Shown one piece after another: positions 1 through 11,150 of a stretch of DNA of 64,000 nt (positions within the stretch are counted from its first letter, which is position 1; every line of letters starts with the position of its first letter). The stretch comes from Bretschneidera sinensis. Its lineage: Eukaryota > Streptophyta > Magnoliopsida > Brassicales > Akaniaceae. The stretch covers positions 28,419,227 to 28,483,226 of the forward strand of contig CM043703.1 in assembly GCA_023935145.1 (NCBI GenBank), written 5' to 3'. A program made the translations under genes and the position numbers. The notes beneath the pieces are model-generated. The model was not told where the DNA came from and did no database searches. It saw nothing but the letters and a program-made list of their open reading frames with translations.

Positions 1-152
1 TTACATCCTCTATTCCTTAAACTCTTTTATTTACAACACATTATTTGTTTACATGCTTGTGGGTTATTTGTTTTTATAAACTTGTGTTTAATCAGCAAAA
101 GATTTTTAAAAACCCAATTCACCCCCCTCTTGGATTGAAACCTCAGTCTACA
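1..152 (+). mobile_element. Ty1/copia LTR, 3' end fragment
   Basis: This is the end of a copia LTR in plus orientation; the rest of the element lies off the left edge. It is the reverse complement of the LTR end seen at 12444-12560 and 40774-40890, sharing the stretch around 'aaaacccaattcaccccc' and ending CCTCAGTCTACA at 152. Directly after it the chromovirus LTR of element A resumes in mid-sequence. So a second copy of the same copia family inserted here in the opposite orientation to the copy at 12444-41988. Confidence 0.8.
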
Positions 153-834
153 ATGCATATGAACAATGATATAAAATATGCATATGAACAATAATATAAA
201 AACAAACATGAATTTAAATATTTAAATTGGCTATCCTGATTATTCTCAAATTATTATTGAAAGAAATTTCACTAAATTCCTCTCCTCATCAATCACATCA
301 AATCATACATCATAGCTTGTCATGATGCCCTAAATTTCATCTCCTCATAATTCGTACCAAAACATCAACATAGCTCATTAAGAATTTCACTTATCACTTT
401 TATTATTAAATCAACTTATTATTCCAAAAATATTATTTCTCACATAATAATTTTCTACATGTCCAAAATTCTTATCATACCTATCAATCAATTTTTCATC
501 TACCACCAAAGCATAAGCTATTAATTTATTTTAATATTTCACTAGATATTTCATTTTTTATCTAGAGTACTTAAAGTAAATCTAACTCATCACGTAGCAC
601 TTAGAGCTAACCGTGGATCACCTCATTGCCTTTCCTGCTCTTCTCAGCAATTTCTCTCGGTTGTTAATCGTCAACACCTGACATAATATTTATTTTAAAT
701 CTCTAACTTATTCTTCAACTCTTCATAATTTACACCCTTTGAAAATTCCCACTTTGAGTTCCGAGAGATTCCATGTATGCTAAATTTCAAAAATAAACTT
801 CACACTATTACCTTCTGTTTTTCTTAGCGCTTCC
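153..834 (-). mobile_element. Chromovirus element A, 3' LTR, distal part
   Basis: This matches 43195-43830 of the intact LTR of the same element, including the repeated 'gcatatgaacaa' motif, the 'ttatcacttttattattaaatc' stretch and the conserved 'gtggatcacctc' block. It is cut on the left by a copia LTR and on the right by the element at 835-6508, after which it resumes at 6509. No protein is encoded. Confidence 0.85.
830..834. repeat. Target site duplication CTTCC, left copy
   Basis: CTTCC directly precedes the LTR at 835 and is repeated at 6509-6513. Removing the element and one CTTCC restores the chromovirus LTR sequence as seen near 43830-43850. Confidence 0.88.
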
Positions 835-2116
835 TCATGAGAAAAAAATATTGCATATTTTGGCCACTTAATTTACATTTTTTAGCTTAGGATTTTGTTA
901 CTTTGAGTTGTTTTCATTGTTTTTCAGGTTTATAAGCACTGGGAAAGGAGTTTCACTAAAATTGCCAGAATTTCCCGTACAAATCAATCATCTTTGAAAA
1001 TTAAACTGTATTGATTTAAGAAGAACCAGGATATGAACCATATATGCTTAGAGAGATCCAGAAGTCTATTTTCTGGAGAATTTTACGGCTCGTAAAAATG
1101 ATTTTTCTACAGAAAGTTATGGCTGTTTTAGTAGACAAAGGTCAGGCTATGCGGGATTTCAGCGTGAACAGAAGTTTGAAGGGCATATGAAGACTTAAAT
1201 CCCACATCCCACATTGGTTGGAAACACATTTCTATATCCCACATCCCACATCAGATTGGAAACACATTGCACTCGTGGTATTTGCCTATATAAGACCCAC
1301 TCCACTTCATCATTCAGTGTACAATTCCTGAGCCACTTTGGTGTTTACCGGTGGACGTCCGCTAGCATTCTGGTAGATCTCGAAGGCTTTGTCACCACGA
1401 GGGGAAGCACCACCCGTCAGCGAGTGAAATTTCTCCCATGTAAAGTTATTTATTTATTTCTTTACATTTAATTGTTTTAGTTTAAATGTTTAGCACTTTT
1501 ATTATGAATTGTAGTTTTATAGTTATGAGTGGCTAGACTCTTCAGCTAAGGTTGAGGATGAAGCCCCGCCGTTGTTTGGCGTAGTAGTTCAGATTTGCTT
1601 GTACAAATTTGACAATTTTTAGTATAAATGTTCTGTCAATTATTTGAGTTAATCTTATAATTGATTGAGTTTAAATTATCTGTTGGATATTCCTTGTGTT
1701 TCATCTGATGGATACATTGAATGCTTTTCGATTAAATTGGATTTCCTTTGTGATTTGTTGAGAGCGGATACATTGGATGCTTTTGGTTTAGTTGGGATAT
1801 TATTTGTTTTTTTGTCTTATAGTTGGATTCATGGAATGTTTTGATAGGCTATATTTTTAGAACATATATGCTTAACTTTGGTGGGGCGGATTCGGAAACC
1901 TTAGTGTTTTTATTATTAGTTTTAAAAATCAATTTAGTTTAATTTTAATTTCTTTTGCAAATTATCATCTGAAATTCAGAACTAGGTTAAGATAGAGTTA
2001 GTTTAGATTGAAAATATACTTTCACAACGCAATTCCCTGTGGATTTGACCTCGCACTTGCACAACGCTATACTACAAACGACCCATGCACTTGCGAGTAA
2101 TTTAAAACTCACAACA
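835..2116 (+). repeat. 5' LTR of the non-autonomous Athila-like element
   Basis: It starts TCATGAG, where the partner LTR starts TGATGAG (one change in the terminal dinucleotide), and ends ACAACA. It is about 1282 bp and pairs along its length with 5217-6508. A small ORF within it at 1214-1471 overlaps the TATA region and is not a gene. Confidence 0.9.
1286..1294 (+). promoter_or_regulatory. Likely LTR TATA box
   Basis: CTATATAAG lies about 450 bp into the 5' LTR and is kept in the 3' LTR at 5679-5687. It is the best core-promoter candidate. The transcription start was not determined. Confidence 0.55.
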
Positions 2117-2122
2117 AGTTTT

Positions 2123-2140
2123 TGGCGCCGTTGCCGGGGA
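2123..2140 (+). promoter_or_regulatory. Primer-binding site, tRNA-Asp
   Basis: TGGCGCCGTTGCCGGGGA begins 6 bp after the LTR end. It is complementary to the 3' end of plant tRNA-Asp(GTC), the primer usual for Athila-type elements. Confidence 0.88.
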
Positions 2141-2252
2141 ATTGTTTGGTTTGTGAAATTTTTTTGTCTGAATTGATTTTATTTTTCTACTAGTTAGTTA
2201 TCAATTTAAAAAAAAAATTATAATTTAATTTAATTTAATTTTTTTTAAAAAA

Positions 2253-3833
2253 ATGTGGATGAATCCAGCGCCGGTTTCATAGTCTTTAGAGGACGCCTTC
2301 AAGGATTTCATTAAAATGATCGGCTCGTCCCTCAATGCTGCCAACACATTCAACGTTGATAGCTGTTCCATCTGTGCTAGTCCTCTGCATTTAGTACAAA
2401 ATTGTCCATCAATGCCGGCTTTTGCCGAGTATCCCATGGAACAAATGAATGCTTTCAATGAGTGTTGTTGGCAATCAAATGGATCTTACTCTGAAACATA
2501 CAATCCAGGGTGGTGGGACCACTCTAATGTTTCATGGACGCTGAACCAACTGAGGAATCAGGGAGGAGACCCTTATCATGCTCACAATCAATACCCTCTC
2601 GAATTTCCTCCACCAATTCCAAGTTATGGTCACTCAGCTTATCCAGCACCATAAGCCGCTTACCAAGCTCCCATTCAAGCGCCAGTGTCGGTTTCACAGT
2701 CATTGGAGGACGCTCTCAATGATTTCATGAAAATGACTAGCCAATCTATGAGTGAAGTGATGAGTGCAACAATAGAAAACACCCAAGCGATTGCCACACT
2801 AGAGAGTCAAATTGATCAAATCGCAAGTTACGTGGGTGAAGGAGAGGAAGGAACGTTCCCCAGTCAAACTGATCCTAACCCAAAGGAACAGTTTGCGGTG
2901 GAAAATTTATTAACTCCTATGCATTAGCAGGAATAAGTGCAATCAATTGTCCCATTGAGGTCTGGGAGACAAGTGCACAACCAAGTGGAAGAGAACCCTG
3001 CTATGCACCAAGGGCAAGAAAGTGGCAACAATGAGAAGAGAGATGCTGAGCCATCTACAGCCACGCCTATTATTAATGATCTCTCTAGGTCGTTTTTACC
3101 TAAAGCGCCTTACCCTGAGAGACTACAAACGCCCAAGAAAGAAGGGAAGTCTGAGGACATTTTGGAGGCATGCTTTGCTCAATTTGAAGATGATTTGGAT
3201 TTAGATAAGTTGTTTGAGCAAGCAAATGCTACTTTGGAGTCTGCTCCTCAAAAGATCAGTGAGACGGAGGAAACCACAACACCTGAACCCCCCAAGAAGG
3301 AACTTAAGCCTTTATCGGACAATCTTAAGTATAAGTTCCTAGGTCCAGCAGATTCTTTGCCTATAATGATAGCTTTAGATTTGGGTGATGCTCCAGAGGA
3401 GAAATTATTGGACATCTTAAGAGAGCATAAGGAAGCTATAGGCTGGACTATTGAGGATGTCAAGGGAATCAACCCCTCGTTGGTAATACACACGATACAT
3501 ATGGAGGAGAATGCCAAGCCATCGAGGAAGTCACAAATAAGGCTCAACCCTGCTATACAAGAGGTTGTGAGGGCAGAAGATATTAAGCTTTTAGAGGCAG
3601 GGATCATTTATCCCATCTCTGATAACAAGGGGGTGAGCCTGATTAAAGTCATGCTTAAACGTGCTGAATTGACGGTAGTAAATAAAGACGACGAGTTGGT
3701 TCCAACTCGAGTTCAGTCAAGATGGAGAAAGTGTCTAGACTACCGTAAATTGAATGCTGCCACTAGGCCTGATCATTTTCCATTCCCATTTATTGATCAG
3801 ATGGTGGAGCGTTTAGTTGGGCATGTTTACTAA
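2253..3833 (+). pseudogene. Gag-pol remnant: zinc knuckle to start of RT
   Basis: One reading frame runs from ATG at 2253 to TAA at 3833. It is broken by in-frame stops at 2280 (TAG), 2652 (TAA), 2925 (TAG) and 2934 (TAA), and there is no frameshift. Visible parts are a CCHC zinc knuckle (C-x2-C-x4-H-x4-C, about 2358-2400), a Gln/Pro-rich gag tail, an acidic linker, and the N-terminal RT region (IYPISD, LDYRKLNAAT, about 3605-3790). It stops before any FMDD motif. The capsid region before the knuckle, the protease and everything after RT motif 2 are missing. The stretch 2265-2320 is duplicated at 2684-2742 (both read roughly APVS-SLEDA), where the first copy has TAG in place of CAG. It cannot make a working polyprotein. 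Confidence 0.8.
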
Positions 3834-4510
3834 TGTTGGGTCTGGCTGAAGACGTTAAACTTAGCGCTCATGGGAGGCACCCCACAACTTATCTTTTATG
3901 TTTATTTATTTATTATTTCGCATTTTTATGATTAATGTTTGTTTCCAGTATTTTTTGTTTTCCAGTTTTTTTTTATTTTTCAGGGACAATGCGTACTTCA
4001 GTTCAAGTTTGGGGGTATGCTATGAGCCATACCAATCTAGATAGTTCTTCATATCTTAGGTCAACTCTTTCCATATTAGTCATACATTGGGATCAATGTG
4101 TAATTTAAGTTTGGGGGTATGGGAGACACATCACACACTTTTTCCTAATTTGTTGTCTTTTTGTCGTAAAGATAAATACATGTTCATGTTCGTCTAAAAA
4201 TTTTGGTTGTTCTGAAAAATTGTGATGTGATTTCATTGGTGAGTTTAAAACTTTGAACACATGATCTGATGATAGAGTTTAAACTTTACTTACTTACTTT
4301 AGGCATTTTCGAGAATTCACATGTTTGATCTAATCTAACACGAGCACATTAGCACATATTTGTGTGAGGTATGACAAGTGAGTTGAATGTATATGTTTCC
4401 TTATCTTAACTGAAACCGGATGACTTGTTGGATAAACACTTGGGCATATATAAAAATAAAAATAAAAAAACAACTAATACTACTAATATTTATAATGATC
4501 ATCATCAATA

Positions 4511-4666
4511 AACTTTCCGCTGAGTAACTGGACCTCTTGCCTCAGTAAGCAGTGAGTGTTCACGTCAAAAGGTGAGAATTTTATTCATAATGATCATTGC
4601 AAAACTTTCCGCTGAGTAACTGGACCTCTTGCCTCAGTAAGCAGTGAGTGTTCACGTCAAAAGGTG
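4511..4666 (+). repeat. 64-bp direct duplication
   Basis: The block starting AACTTTCCGCTGAGTAACTG is present identically at 4511-4574 and 4603-4666, with a period of 92 bp. The flanking 'ataatgatcat' is repeated too. It is a recent internal duplication. Confidence 0.9.
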
Positions 4667-5201
4667 GAATTTTGCTTGGTAGTATTAAGGCCGGTTTAAT
4701 TTCATAGCCTTTTTGACTCGAGTTAGTAAGTCCTTAGGGGTGTCTTTACACCTAATGCCCTAAAACCATCTGGCTTGGGAGTCATTGACTCAACACTCGC
4801 TACATGGGTCAATTAGAAAGCTTAAGGGAACTAGACATAGCCGTGCCTTATAAAAAAAAAAACTATGCCTTTTTCGTTCATTTTGATGGAAAATTCGGTG
4901 AATCTTGAGACATGGAGACCTTACACATTAGAGTTACTTGGAAGCTTCATTTTTATATGCTAATTCACCTTACACTGATTCAAGCTTGTGATGCCTTAAC
5001 CTACCTTTTGTAAGTAATTAGATTTTAACTTTTCTATTCATTGCGAAGATGGGTTTATCTTTTTAAGCTTGCCCATGAATGAATCTCATGATTTTGAATG
5101 CTCCTTAAATTTTTGGATACCATGAATACTGAACTTATCTTTATAATCTTTGTTGTTCATTTAGTTTTTTATTTTGTTTTGCTAAGGGACTAGCAAAATT
5201 T

Positions 5202-5215
5202 AAGTTTGGGGGTAT
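5202..5215 (+). promoter_or_regulatory. Polypurine tract
   Basis: AAGTTTGGGGGTAT ends one base before the 3' LTR, in the position of the plus-strand primer. It is the third identical copy of this motif in the element. Just upstream, TTTTGCTAAGGGACTAGC (5177-5194) is shared with the element at 13128-24412. Confidence 0.8.
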
Positions 5216-5216
5216 T

Positions 5217-6508
5217 TGATGAGAGAAAAATATTGCATATTTTGGCCACTTAATTTACATTTGTTAACTTAGGATTTTGTTACTTTGAGTTGTTTTCATT
5301 GTTTTTCAGGTTTATAAGCACTTGGAAAGGAGTTTCACTAAAATTGCCAGAATTTCCCGTACAGATCAATCATCTTTGAAAATTAAACTGTATTGATTCA
5401 AGAAGAACCAGGATATGAGCCATATATGCTTAGAGAGATCCAGAAGTCTATTTTCTGGAGAATTTTACAGCTCGTAAAAATGATTTTTCTACAGAAAGTT
5501 ATGGTCGTTTTAGTAGACAAAGGTCAGGCTATGCGGGTTGTGCGGGATTTCAGCGTGAACAGAAGTTTTGAAGGGCATGTGAAGACTTAAATCCCACATC
5601 CCACATTGGTTGGAAACACATTTCTATATCCCACATCCCACATCGGATTAGAAACACATTGCACTCGTGGTATTTGCCTATATAAGACCCACTCCACTTC
5701 ATCATTCAGTGTACAATTCCTGAGTCACTTTGGTGTTTACCAGTGGACGTCCGTTAGCATTCTGGTGGATCTCGAAGGCTTTGTCACCACGAGGGGAAGC
5801 GCCGCCCGTCAGCGAGTGAAATTTCTCCCATGTAAAGTTATTTATTTATTTCTTTACATTTAGTTGTTTTAGTTTAAATGTTTAGCACTTTTATTATGAA
5901 TTGTAGTTTCATAGTTATGAGTGGCTAGACTCTTCAGCTAAGGTTGAAGATGAAGCCCCACCGTTGTTTGGCATAGTAGTTCAGATTTTCTTGTACAAAT
6001 CTGACAATTTTTAGTATAAATGTTCTGTCAATTATTTGAGTTAATCTTATAATTGATTGAGTTTAAATTGTCTGTTGGATATTCCTTGTGTTTCATCTGA
6101 TGGATACATTGAATGCTTTTTTGATTAAATTGGATTTCCTTTGTGATTTGTTGAGAGCGGATACATTTGATGCTTTTGGTTTAGTTGGGATATTCTTTGT
6201 TTTTTGTCTTATAGTTGGATTCATGGAATGTTTTGATAGGCTATATTTTTAGAACATATATGCTTAACTTTGGTGGGGCGGATTCAGAAACCTTAGTGTT
6301 TTTATTATTAGTTTTAAAAATCAATTTAGTTTAATTTTAATTTCTTTTGCAAATTATCATCTGAAATTCGGAACTAGGTTAAGATAGAGTTAGTTTAGAT
6401 TGAAAATATACTTTTACAACGCAATTCTCTGTGGATTCGACCTCGCACTTGCACAACGCTATACTGCAAACGACTCGTGCGCTTGCGAGTAATTTAAAAC
6501 TCACAACA
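5217..6508 (+). repeat. 3' LTR of the non-autonomous Athila-like element
   Basis: It starts TGATGAG and ends ACAACA, about 1292 bp. A TATA box is kept at 5679-5687. It carries an extra 'ttgtgcggg' near 5538 relative to the 5' LTR. An 85-residue ORF (5606-5863) mirrors the one in the 5' LTR and is only conserved LTR sequence. Confidence 0.9.
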
Positions 6509-6513
6509 CTTCC
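6509..6513. repeat. Target site duplication CTTCC, right copy
   Basis: It matches 830-834 and directly follows the LTR end at 6508. Confidence 0.88.
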
Positions 6514-6843
6514 TGTGATTCTCTGTAAAATTCTCCTGTAAACGCCTTTAAAAATTTGCTCTTTTAACCTTTCTTTCGGTCCCCAAGTGTTTAAAGAAAT
6601 AGAGTAATTGAATTGTAGTTGAAAGAAAACCAAACAGGATTTGGTAAGTAAAATAAAAAAAAAAAGAAAAAAACTAAAACTATTTATACAAAAAAAATTT
6701 ACTTCACACTTAGCAGCTTACACTCTCAAATGCAGCCATGCAACATGTAGTGTTGCCTTACATGCAACACTACACTTATTGCCAACTTTTTCTCTTTTTT
6801 TCCTTTCTTATTCTAGATGCCAGATTAAATCTTTCGTATTTAA

Positions 6844-6865
6844 ATATATATATATATATATATAT
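6844..6865. repeat. (AT)n microsatellite
   Basis: A pure AT dinucleotide run inside the element A LTR. The other LTRs of the family have AT or TG/TA runs at comparable positions. Confidence 0.9.
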
Positions 6866-6933
6866 TAATTTAACTTTATGTCATATTTATTAAAACACTT
6901 CTTTACCCTTACTTTACAAATACAAGTATTACA

Positions 6934-7930
6934 ATTCTACCCACCTTACAAAAATTTTGTCACCGAAATTTTCTTACCTAATTCATGAAAGAGTTAGGGG
7001 TATTCCTTCCTTGTTCTTGCATTATGCTCCCAAGTGACTTCTTCGACATCTTTGTTCGGCCATAATATTTGAATCAAATGAATGACTTTATCTCACAAAA
7101 CTTGTTCTTTTCTGTCTAAAATTCTGACCAATAATTGCATAAAAGTCAAATCTTCCTGAAGTTCTATCGCCTGATTTGAGATACTATGGGATTCATCGTG
7201 TAAGTACTTTCTCAACAGTGACACATGAAACACATTATGTAATTGCTTTAACTCTGGGGGCAAATCCAATCGATATACTACTGGTCCAATTCTCTCAATC
7301 ACCTAATACGGCCCCACAATCTCGAGCTCAACCTTCCCTTCTTTTTAAACCTAAACACACCTTTTCATAGAGATATTTTTAACTACACCTAATCACCTAC
7401 TTGAAATTCCAGAGGCTTCTTCTATTATTAGCATAACTCTTCGGTCTACTTTGTGCTACTTTACGGTTCTCTCTAACCAATTTGATTCTCTCAGTTGTTA
7501 ACTCAACAATTGATGGACCAAATATATTTCACTCTCCCACTTCTCTCCAACATACTGGAGTTCTTCACCTTCTACCCATCTGTTGAGGATGAAAAGCAAT
7601 ATTAAATTGTAACTATGTACCTGTGGCTTTTTGAAAGCCTCTGCAAAACCAAGATGTAAGTCTAGCATCTCTATTTAACACCATACTCAATGGTACTCCA
7701 TACAACCTCACAATCTCAGCCATGTCCCTCTTCAATCCTGACCACCGAAAATTTTGTCTCAATTCTCTATACATCTTATTGTTACTTGGTTGCATCAAAT
7801 CTACATCATCATGTGCCTCTCTCATTATCTCCTTTCTCAACTCCACATTATTGGGAACACAAATCCATGTTCCAATACCTAAAATACCCTCATTCCAAAT
7901 TTTGAACTCATATTGTTTTCTAATAAGCAC
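6934..7930 (-). pseudogene. Element A integrase C-terminus and chromodomain remnant
   Basis: Minus-strand remnant of the 3' end of pol. Near 7305-7200 the protein reads IERIGPVVYRLDLPPELKQL then HNVFHVSLLRKY, the typical post-integrase stretch of Tekay/Del chromoviruses. It is followed by VRILDRKEQVL (about 7130-7095), the start of the chromodomain thought to guide integration into heterochromatin. Upstream, 7930-7613 carries integrase-like sequence (NNKMYRELRQNFRW, VRLYGVPLSMVLNRDA). Stops and frameshifts break it throughout. It follows the LTR directly, as expected for the end of pol. Confidence 0.8.
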
Positions 7931-8332
7931 TCAATGCTTAATATTTTCTATCTCATCATCTCTACCTTCTATCTCTAAAACATTTTACTATGGATGACTA
8001 TACAACCATATTTGTTAACAATGATCCTCCATCACTGATATTCAAATTCATTCTTATCTCTCTTAAATCTATCATCAATTCACATCAGGACTCCCAATAG
8101 CAGTTAACCTTCTTGTAGACTCTCTACTCAGTGCATCAGCTATCACCTTCGCATTTTCTAGATGATAGTGAATTGTACAATCATAGTTACTAATTAACTC
8201 CATCCAACATCTTTGCCTCAAATTCAACTCTCTCTGGGTAGGTAAGTATGTCAAACTCTTATAACCCATGAATATCTCACAAGTGGCTCCATACAGATGA
8301 TGTCTCTAATCTTTAAAGTAAACACTATAGCC
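7931..8332 (-). pseudogene. Element A RNase H C-terminus / integrase N-terminus remnant
   Basis: At 8269-8075 (minus) the protein reads [17 protein letters not shown] and later [10 protein letters not shown], the end of the gypsy RNase H domain. It matches element C at about 55140-55290. It is truncated on the right by the solo LTR that starts near 8333; the upstream part of RNase H resumes at 9982. The stretch 7931-8075 is decayed linker. Confidence 0.75.
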
Positions 8333-8659
8333 CTTAATTTACATTTGTTAATTCTTTAGTTGTGTCCTAATATGATATTTTGTGTTAGTTCTATGATTTT
8401 TAATGTTTTATAGGATTATTAAGGAAATTGGGGATTTAATGTGAAAAAAATTGCAAAAGCTGGAATCTGCTGTTGCAATCGAGCACAGGAGACCTGCGAT
8501 CGAGCACAACAGTGCTCAAGTATTTATTTATATGTTTAGCTTAGGAATTTGTTACTTTGAGTTGTTTTTTTTTTTTTTTTGTTTTACAGGTTTACAAGCA
8601 CTTGGAAAGGAGTTTCACTAAATTGCCAGAATTGCCCGTACTGATTAGTCATTTTTGCA

Positions 8660-9007
8660 AATTAAACTGTATTGATTCAGGAAGAACCAGGAGATGAGCT
8701 ATATATACTTGGAAAGATCTAGATGTCTATTTTCTAGAGAATTTTATGGCTCATAAACATGATTTTTCTAAAGAAAGTTATGGCAGTTTTAGTAGACAAA
8801 GGTCAGGCTGTGGGTGATTTCAGCATTGCAAAAGTGATTTTTGTGGATTAAACTGTAATGATTCAGGAAGAAACAGGAGATGAGCCATATATGGAAAGAT
8901 CCGGATGTCTATTTTCTGGAGAATTTTACGACTCGTAAATATGATTTTTCTAGAGAAAGTTATGATAGTTTTAGTAGACAAAGGTCAGACTGTGCATGAT
9001 TTTAGCG
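8660..9007 (+). repeat. Imperfect ~165-bp tandem duplication in the solo LTR
   Basis: Both units run from 'attaaactgta-tgattcaggaag' through 'gtctattttct' and 'gttttagtagacaaaggtca'. The single-copy form is at 1010-1160 in the related LTR. The units have diverged, so the duplication is not very recent. Confidence 0.85.
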
Positions 9008-9158
9008 TGGGTAGAAGTTTTGAAGGGCATGTAAAGGCTTAAATCCCACATCGGTTTGAAACACATTCTATATCCCACATCAATTGGAAACACATTGCAC
9101 TCATGGAGTTTCCCTATAAAATCCCCATTTCACTTCATCTTCAGGGGCAATTTGTGTG

Positions 9159-9245
9159 AAATCTCATAGGCTTTGCTACCAAGGTATGCAATCTCAAAGG
9201 CTTTGCTACCAAGGGGTGCAATCTGGAGGATTTTGCTGCCAATCG
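9159..9245 (+). repeat. Three-unit ~33-bp repeat
   Basis: Three copies of roughly 'caatctcaaaggctttgctaccaagg', located downstream of the TATA-like box. The third unit is the most diverged (ggaggattttgctgcc). The related LTR at 1380-1415 has one similar unit. Confidence 0.8.
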
Positions 9246-9981
9246 GGGGAAGTGCCGCACAACAGTTGCGAGTGGAATTTCTCTCTCCATGTATTGTTAG
9301 TTTTAATTTATTTCTTTTAAGTTTTAAAGTTTAATGTTTAGCACTTTAATTGTGAAATTTATTTTCATAATCATGAGAGGCTAAAACATTCATATAAGGT
9401 TGATGATGATGCCTCGCCATTGTTTAGCATTATATTTTCAGATATGTTCGTATAATTTTGATATTTTTTTAGTATTGATGTTCTATTTCAATTCAATTGT
9501 TTGAGTAAATTCTTATGATTGATTGTTTGGTTTATAAATTGTTCAAATTGGATATTCCATGTGTTTCATCTGATGGATACAGCGAATCATCCAAAGTAAA
9601 TTGGATATCCATTGTGATTTTAAAGTAAATGGATACATTGGATGATTTGGCTTACTTAGGGTATTCGTTGTGATTTGTATATCGATGGATTCATGGAATT
9701 ATTTGATAAATTACTTTTATATAGAACATGAAGATATATGCTTTACTTTGGTAGGGCGGATTCAGAAACCTTAGTGCCTTTATCATTTGTTTTTAAATCA
9801 ATTTAGTTTAGTTTATGTTCTTTGCACGACATAGTTAAAAATTTGGAACTAGGTTAAAATAGGGTTAGTTTATATAAAAACCTATTTTCTCGATGCAATT
9901 CCTTGTGGATTCGACCTCGCACTTGCACACACTATATTGCAAATGACTTGTGCGCTTGCGAGTAATTTAAAACTCACAACA

Positions 9982-11150
9982 ATTTCTATCATGAATCTTC
10001 AATTGCCTAGAATTATAGGCCACAGCTTTCCAATGTTACACATATCCCAACCACTGATGCGACACATCACTATACACTACAAATCCTTCATCATCAGAAG
10101 GAAGCACCAATACTGGAGCTATAGTCAATTTCTCCTTTAGTAATTAGATTTTTTTTCCCACACTTCCCTCACCATACAAATCTCACATCTTTCCTGGTCA
10201 GTCTAGTCAACAGTATTACAATAATAGAGTTTTTTTTTTAAAGAATCATCTATAACAACAAGCTAATCCCAAGAAGATTTTAATCTCAATCACATTAGTT
10301 GGTCTCTCCCAACTTAATGTTGCCTCTACCTTTTGTGGATCAGCTATTATGCCATCTCCATATATTACATGCCCCCAAGAAGTTATTTCATTCAGCAAAG
10401 ATTCACATTTAGGAAATTATAGCACACAATCTCTCTCTCCTCAAAATATCCAACACACTGTCTAATGTTTCACATGTTCTTCATCATTGTTAGAATATAC
10501 CAAAATGTCATCAATAATTATAACCACAATTTGTTAAGAAATAGTTTAAACACTTTATTCATCATGTCTATGAATGTTACTGGAGCATTAGTCCACTCAA
10601 ACGGCATCACAAAAAAAACTTATGACCATAACGTGTCCTAAAAGTAGTCTTAGGCACATCTCCCTCCTTTATCCTTAACTGGTGATAACCTGATCTCAGG
10701 TTTATCTTAAAACACTCTCACTCCTTACAACTGCTCAAACAATTCATTTATTCTGGGTAAAAGATATTTTTTCTTATTCAACTATCTGTAGTCTATACAC
10801 AATCTAATCGTTCCATCTTCATTCTTTATGAATAACACAGCGGCTCCCCAAATACATTAGATTCGATAAATTGTTTATCTAAAAATTCTTAAAATGGTAT
10901 GTTCAACTCTCTCAATTTAGCTGGCGTCATTCTATAAAGTGCTCTAGATATGTGTGTTGAACTCAAAATCGCATCTATAGGAAACTAAATCTCCTTACTG
11001 GGAGACAATCGGGATAACTCTTCACAAAACACATCATGAAAATCTTTCACTATCAAGATTTCTTCTAATTTCCTATTTTCCTGTCTAGAATCCATTATGT
11101 ATGCCAAATACTCCTAACATCCTTTCTTCAACATCTACTTGTAATCAGAG
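9982..11150 (-). pseudogene. Element A reverse transcriptase / RNase H N-terminus remnant
   Basis: Heavily broken minus-strand RT. Recognisable fragments align with elements B (33560-34700) and C (54000-55110): the region around 10680-10600 corresponds to [11 protein letters not shown] and RYGH, and 10800-10760 to the [11 protein letters not shown] block. At the codon where B and C both carry a stop (DLF-x-LQG), A keeps Gln (CAG, near 10727). The catalytic aspartate motif lies in the frameshifted stretch 10500-10560. It is not functional. Confidence 0.7.

Larger units (their letters stand above)
3834..5216 (+). other. Non-coding 3' internal region with three G-rich tracts
   Basis: No ORF of note. 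It begins with a sequence resembling the region after pol in the element at 13128-24412 (compare 'gctcatgggaggcacccc' with 'gctgcttgggaggtaaccc'). So the deletion that removed RT, RNase H and integrase joined RT directly to the post-pol region. The 14-mer AAGTTTGGGGGTAT occurs three times: 4005-4018, 4107-4120 and 5202-5215. Confidence 0.75.
835..6508 (+). mobile_element. Non-autonomous Athila-like LTR retrotransposon
   Basis: A complete 5.7-kb element with two LTRs of about 1.28 kb and a 5-bp target duplication. It has a tRNA-Asp primer-binding site and a polypurine tract. The 3.1-kb internal region holds a reading frame that starts at the gag zinc knuckle and stops early in reverse transcriptase. 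Capsid, protease, the catalytic part of RT, RNase H and integrase are all absent. It must therefore have moved, if at all, with enzymes supplied by a relative. The two LTRs differ by a few per cent by eye and by a 9-bp indel near 1150/5540. It lies inside the 3' LTR of chromovirus A. The lineage call rests on the tRNA-Asp PBS and on the similarity of its gag-pol remnant to the element at 13128-24412. Confidence 0.9.
6509..6933 (-). mobile_element. Chromovirus element A, 3' LTR, proximal part
   Basis: It continues the LTR broken at 834 and ends (plus strand) in ATTACA at 6933, which on the minus strand is the LTR start TGTAAT. It matches 43830-44256. It contains an (AT)n run at 6844-6865 and the 'cccaagtgtttaaagaaatagag' block seen in every LTR of this family in the window. 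Confidence 0.85.
8333..9981 (+). mobile_element. Solo LTR of an Athila-like family, with internal duplications
   Basis: It shares its 3' half with the LTR at 835-2116, including the 'ggcggattcagaaaccttagtg' region and the end ACTCACAACA at 9981. No PBS or internal region follows. The left end is blurred: homology starts at 'cttaatttacatttg' near 8333, without a clear TG. About 25 bp of element A is missing at the junction, and I see no clean target duplication. Internal oddities are an extra segment at about 8345-8530, a ~160-bp tandem duplication (about 8660-8825 and 8838-9007), and a three-unit repeat at 9159-9245. A TATA-like CTATAAAAT lies at 9114-9122. Confidence 0.8.

Noticed and set aside
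1214..1471. 85-codon ORF, repeated at 5606-5863
   Set aside because: It lies in both LTRs across the TATA box and is conserved only because the LTRs are copies; no protein family is recognised.
2123..2140. tRNA-like sequence
   Set aside because: It is only the complement of a tRNA-Asp 3' end, that is, a primer-binding site; no cloverleaf surrounds it. The same applies at 15011, 42317 and 51889.
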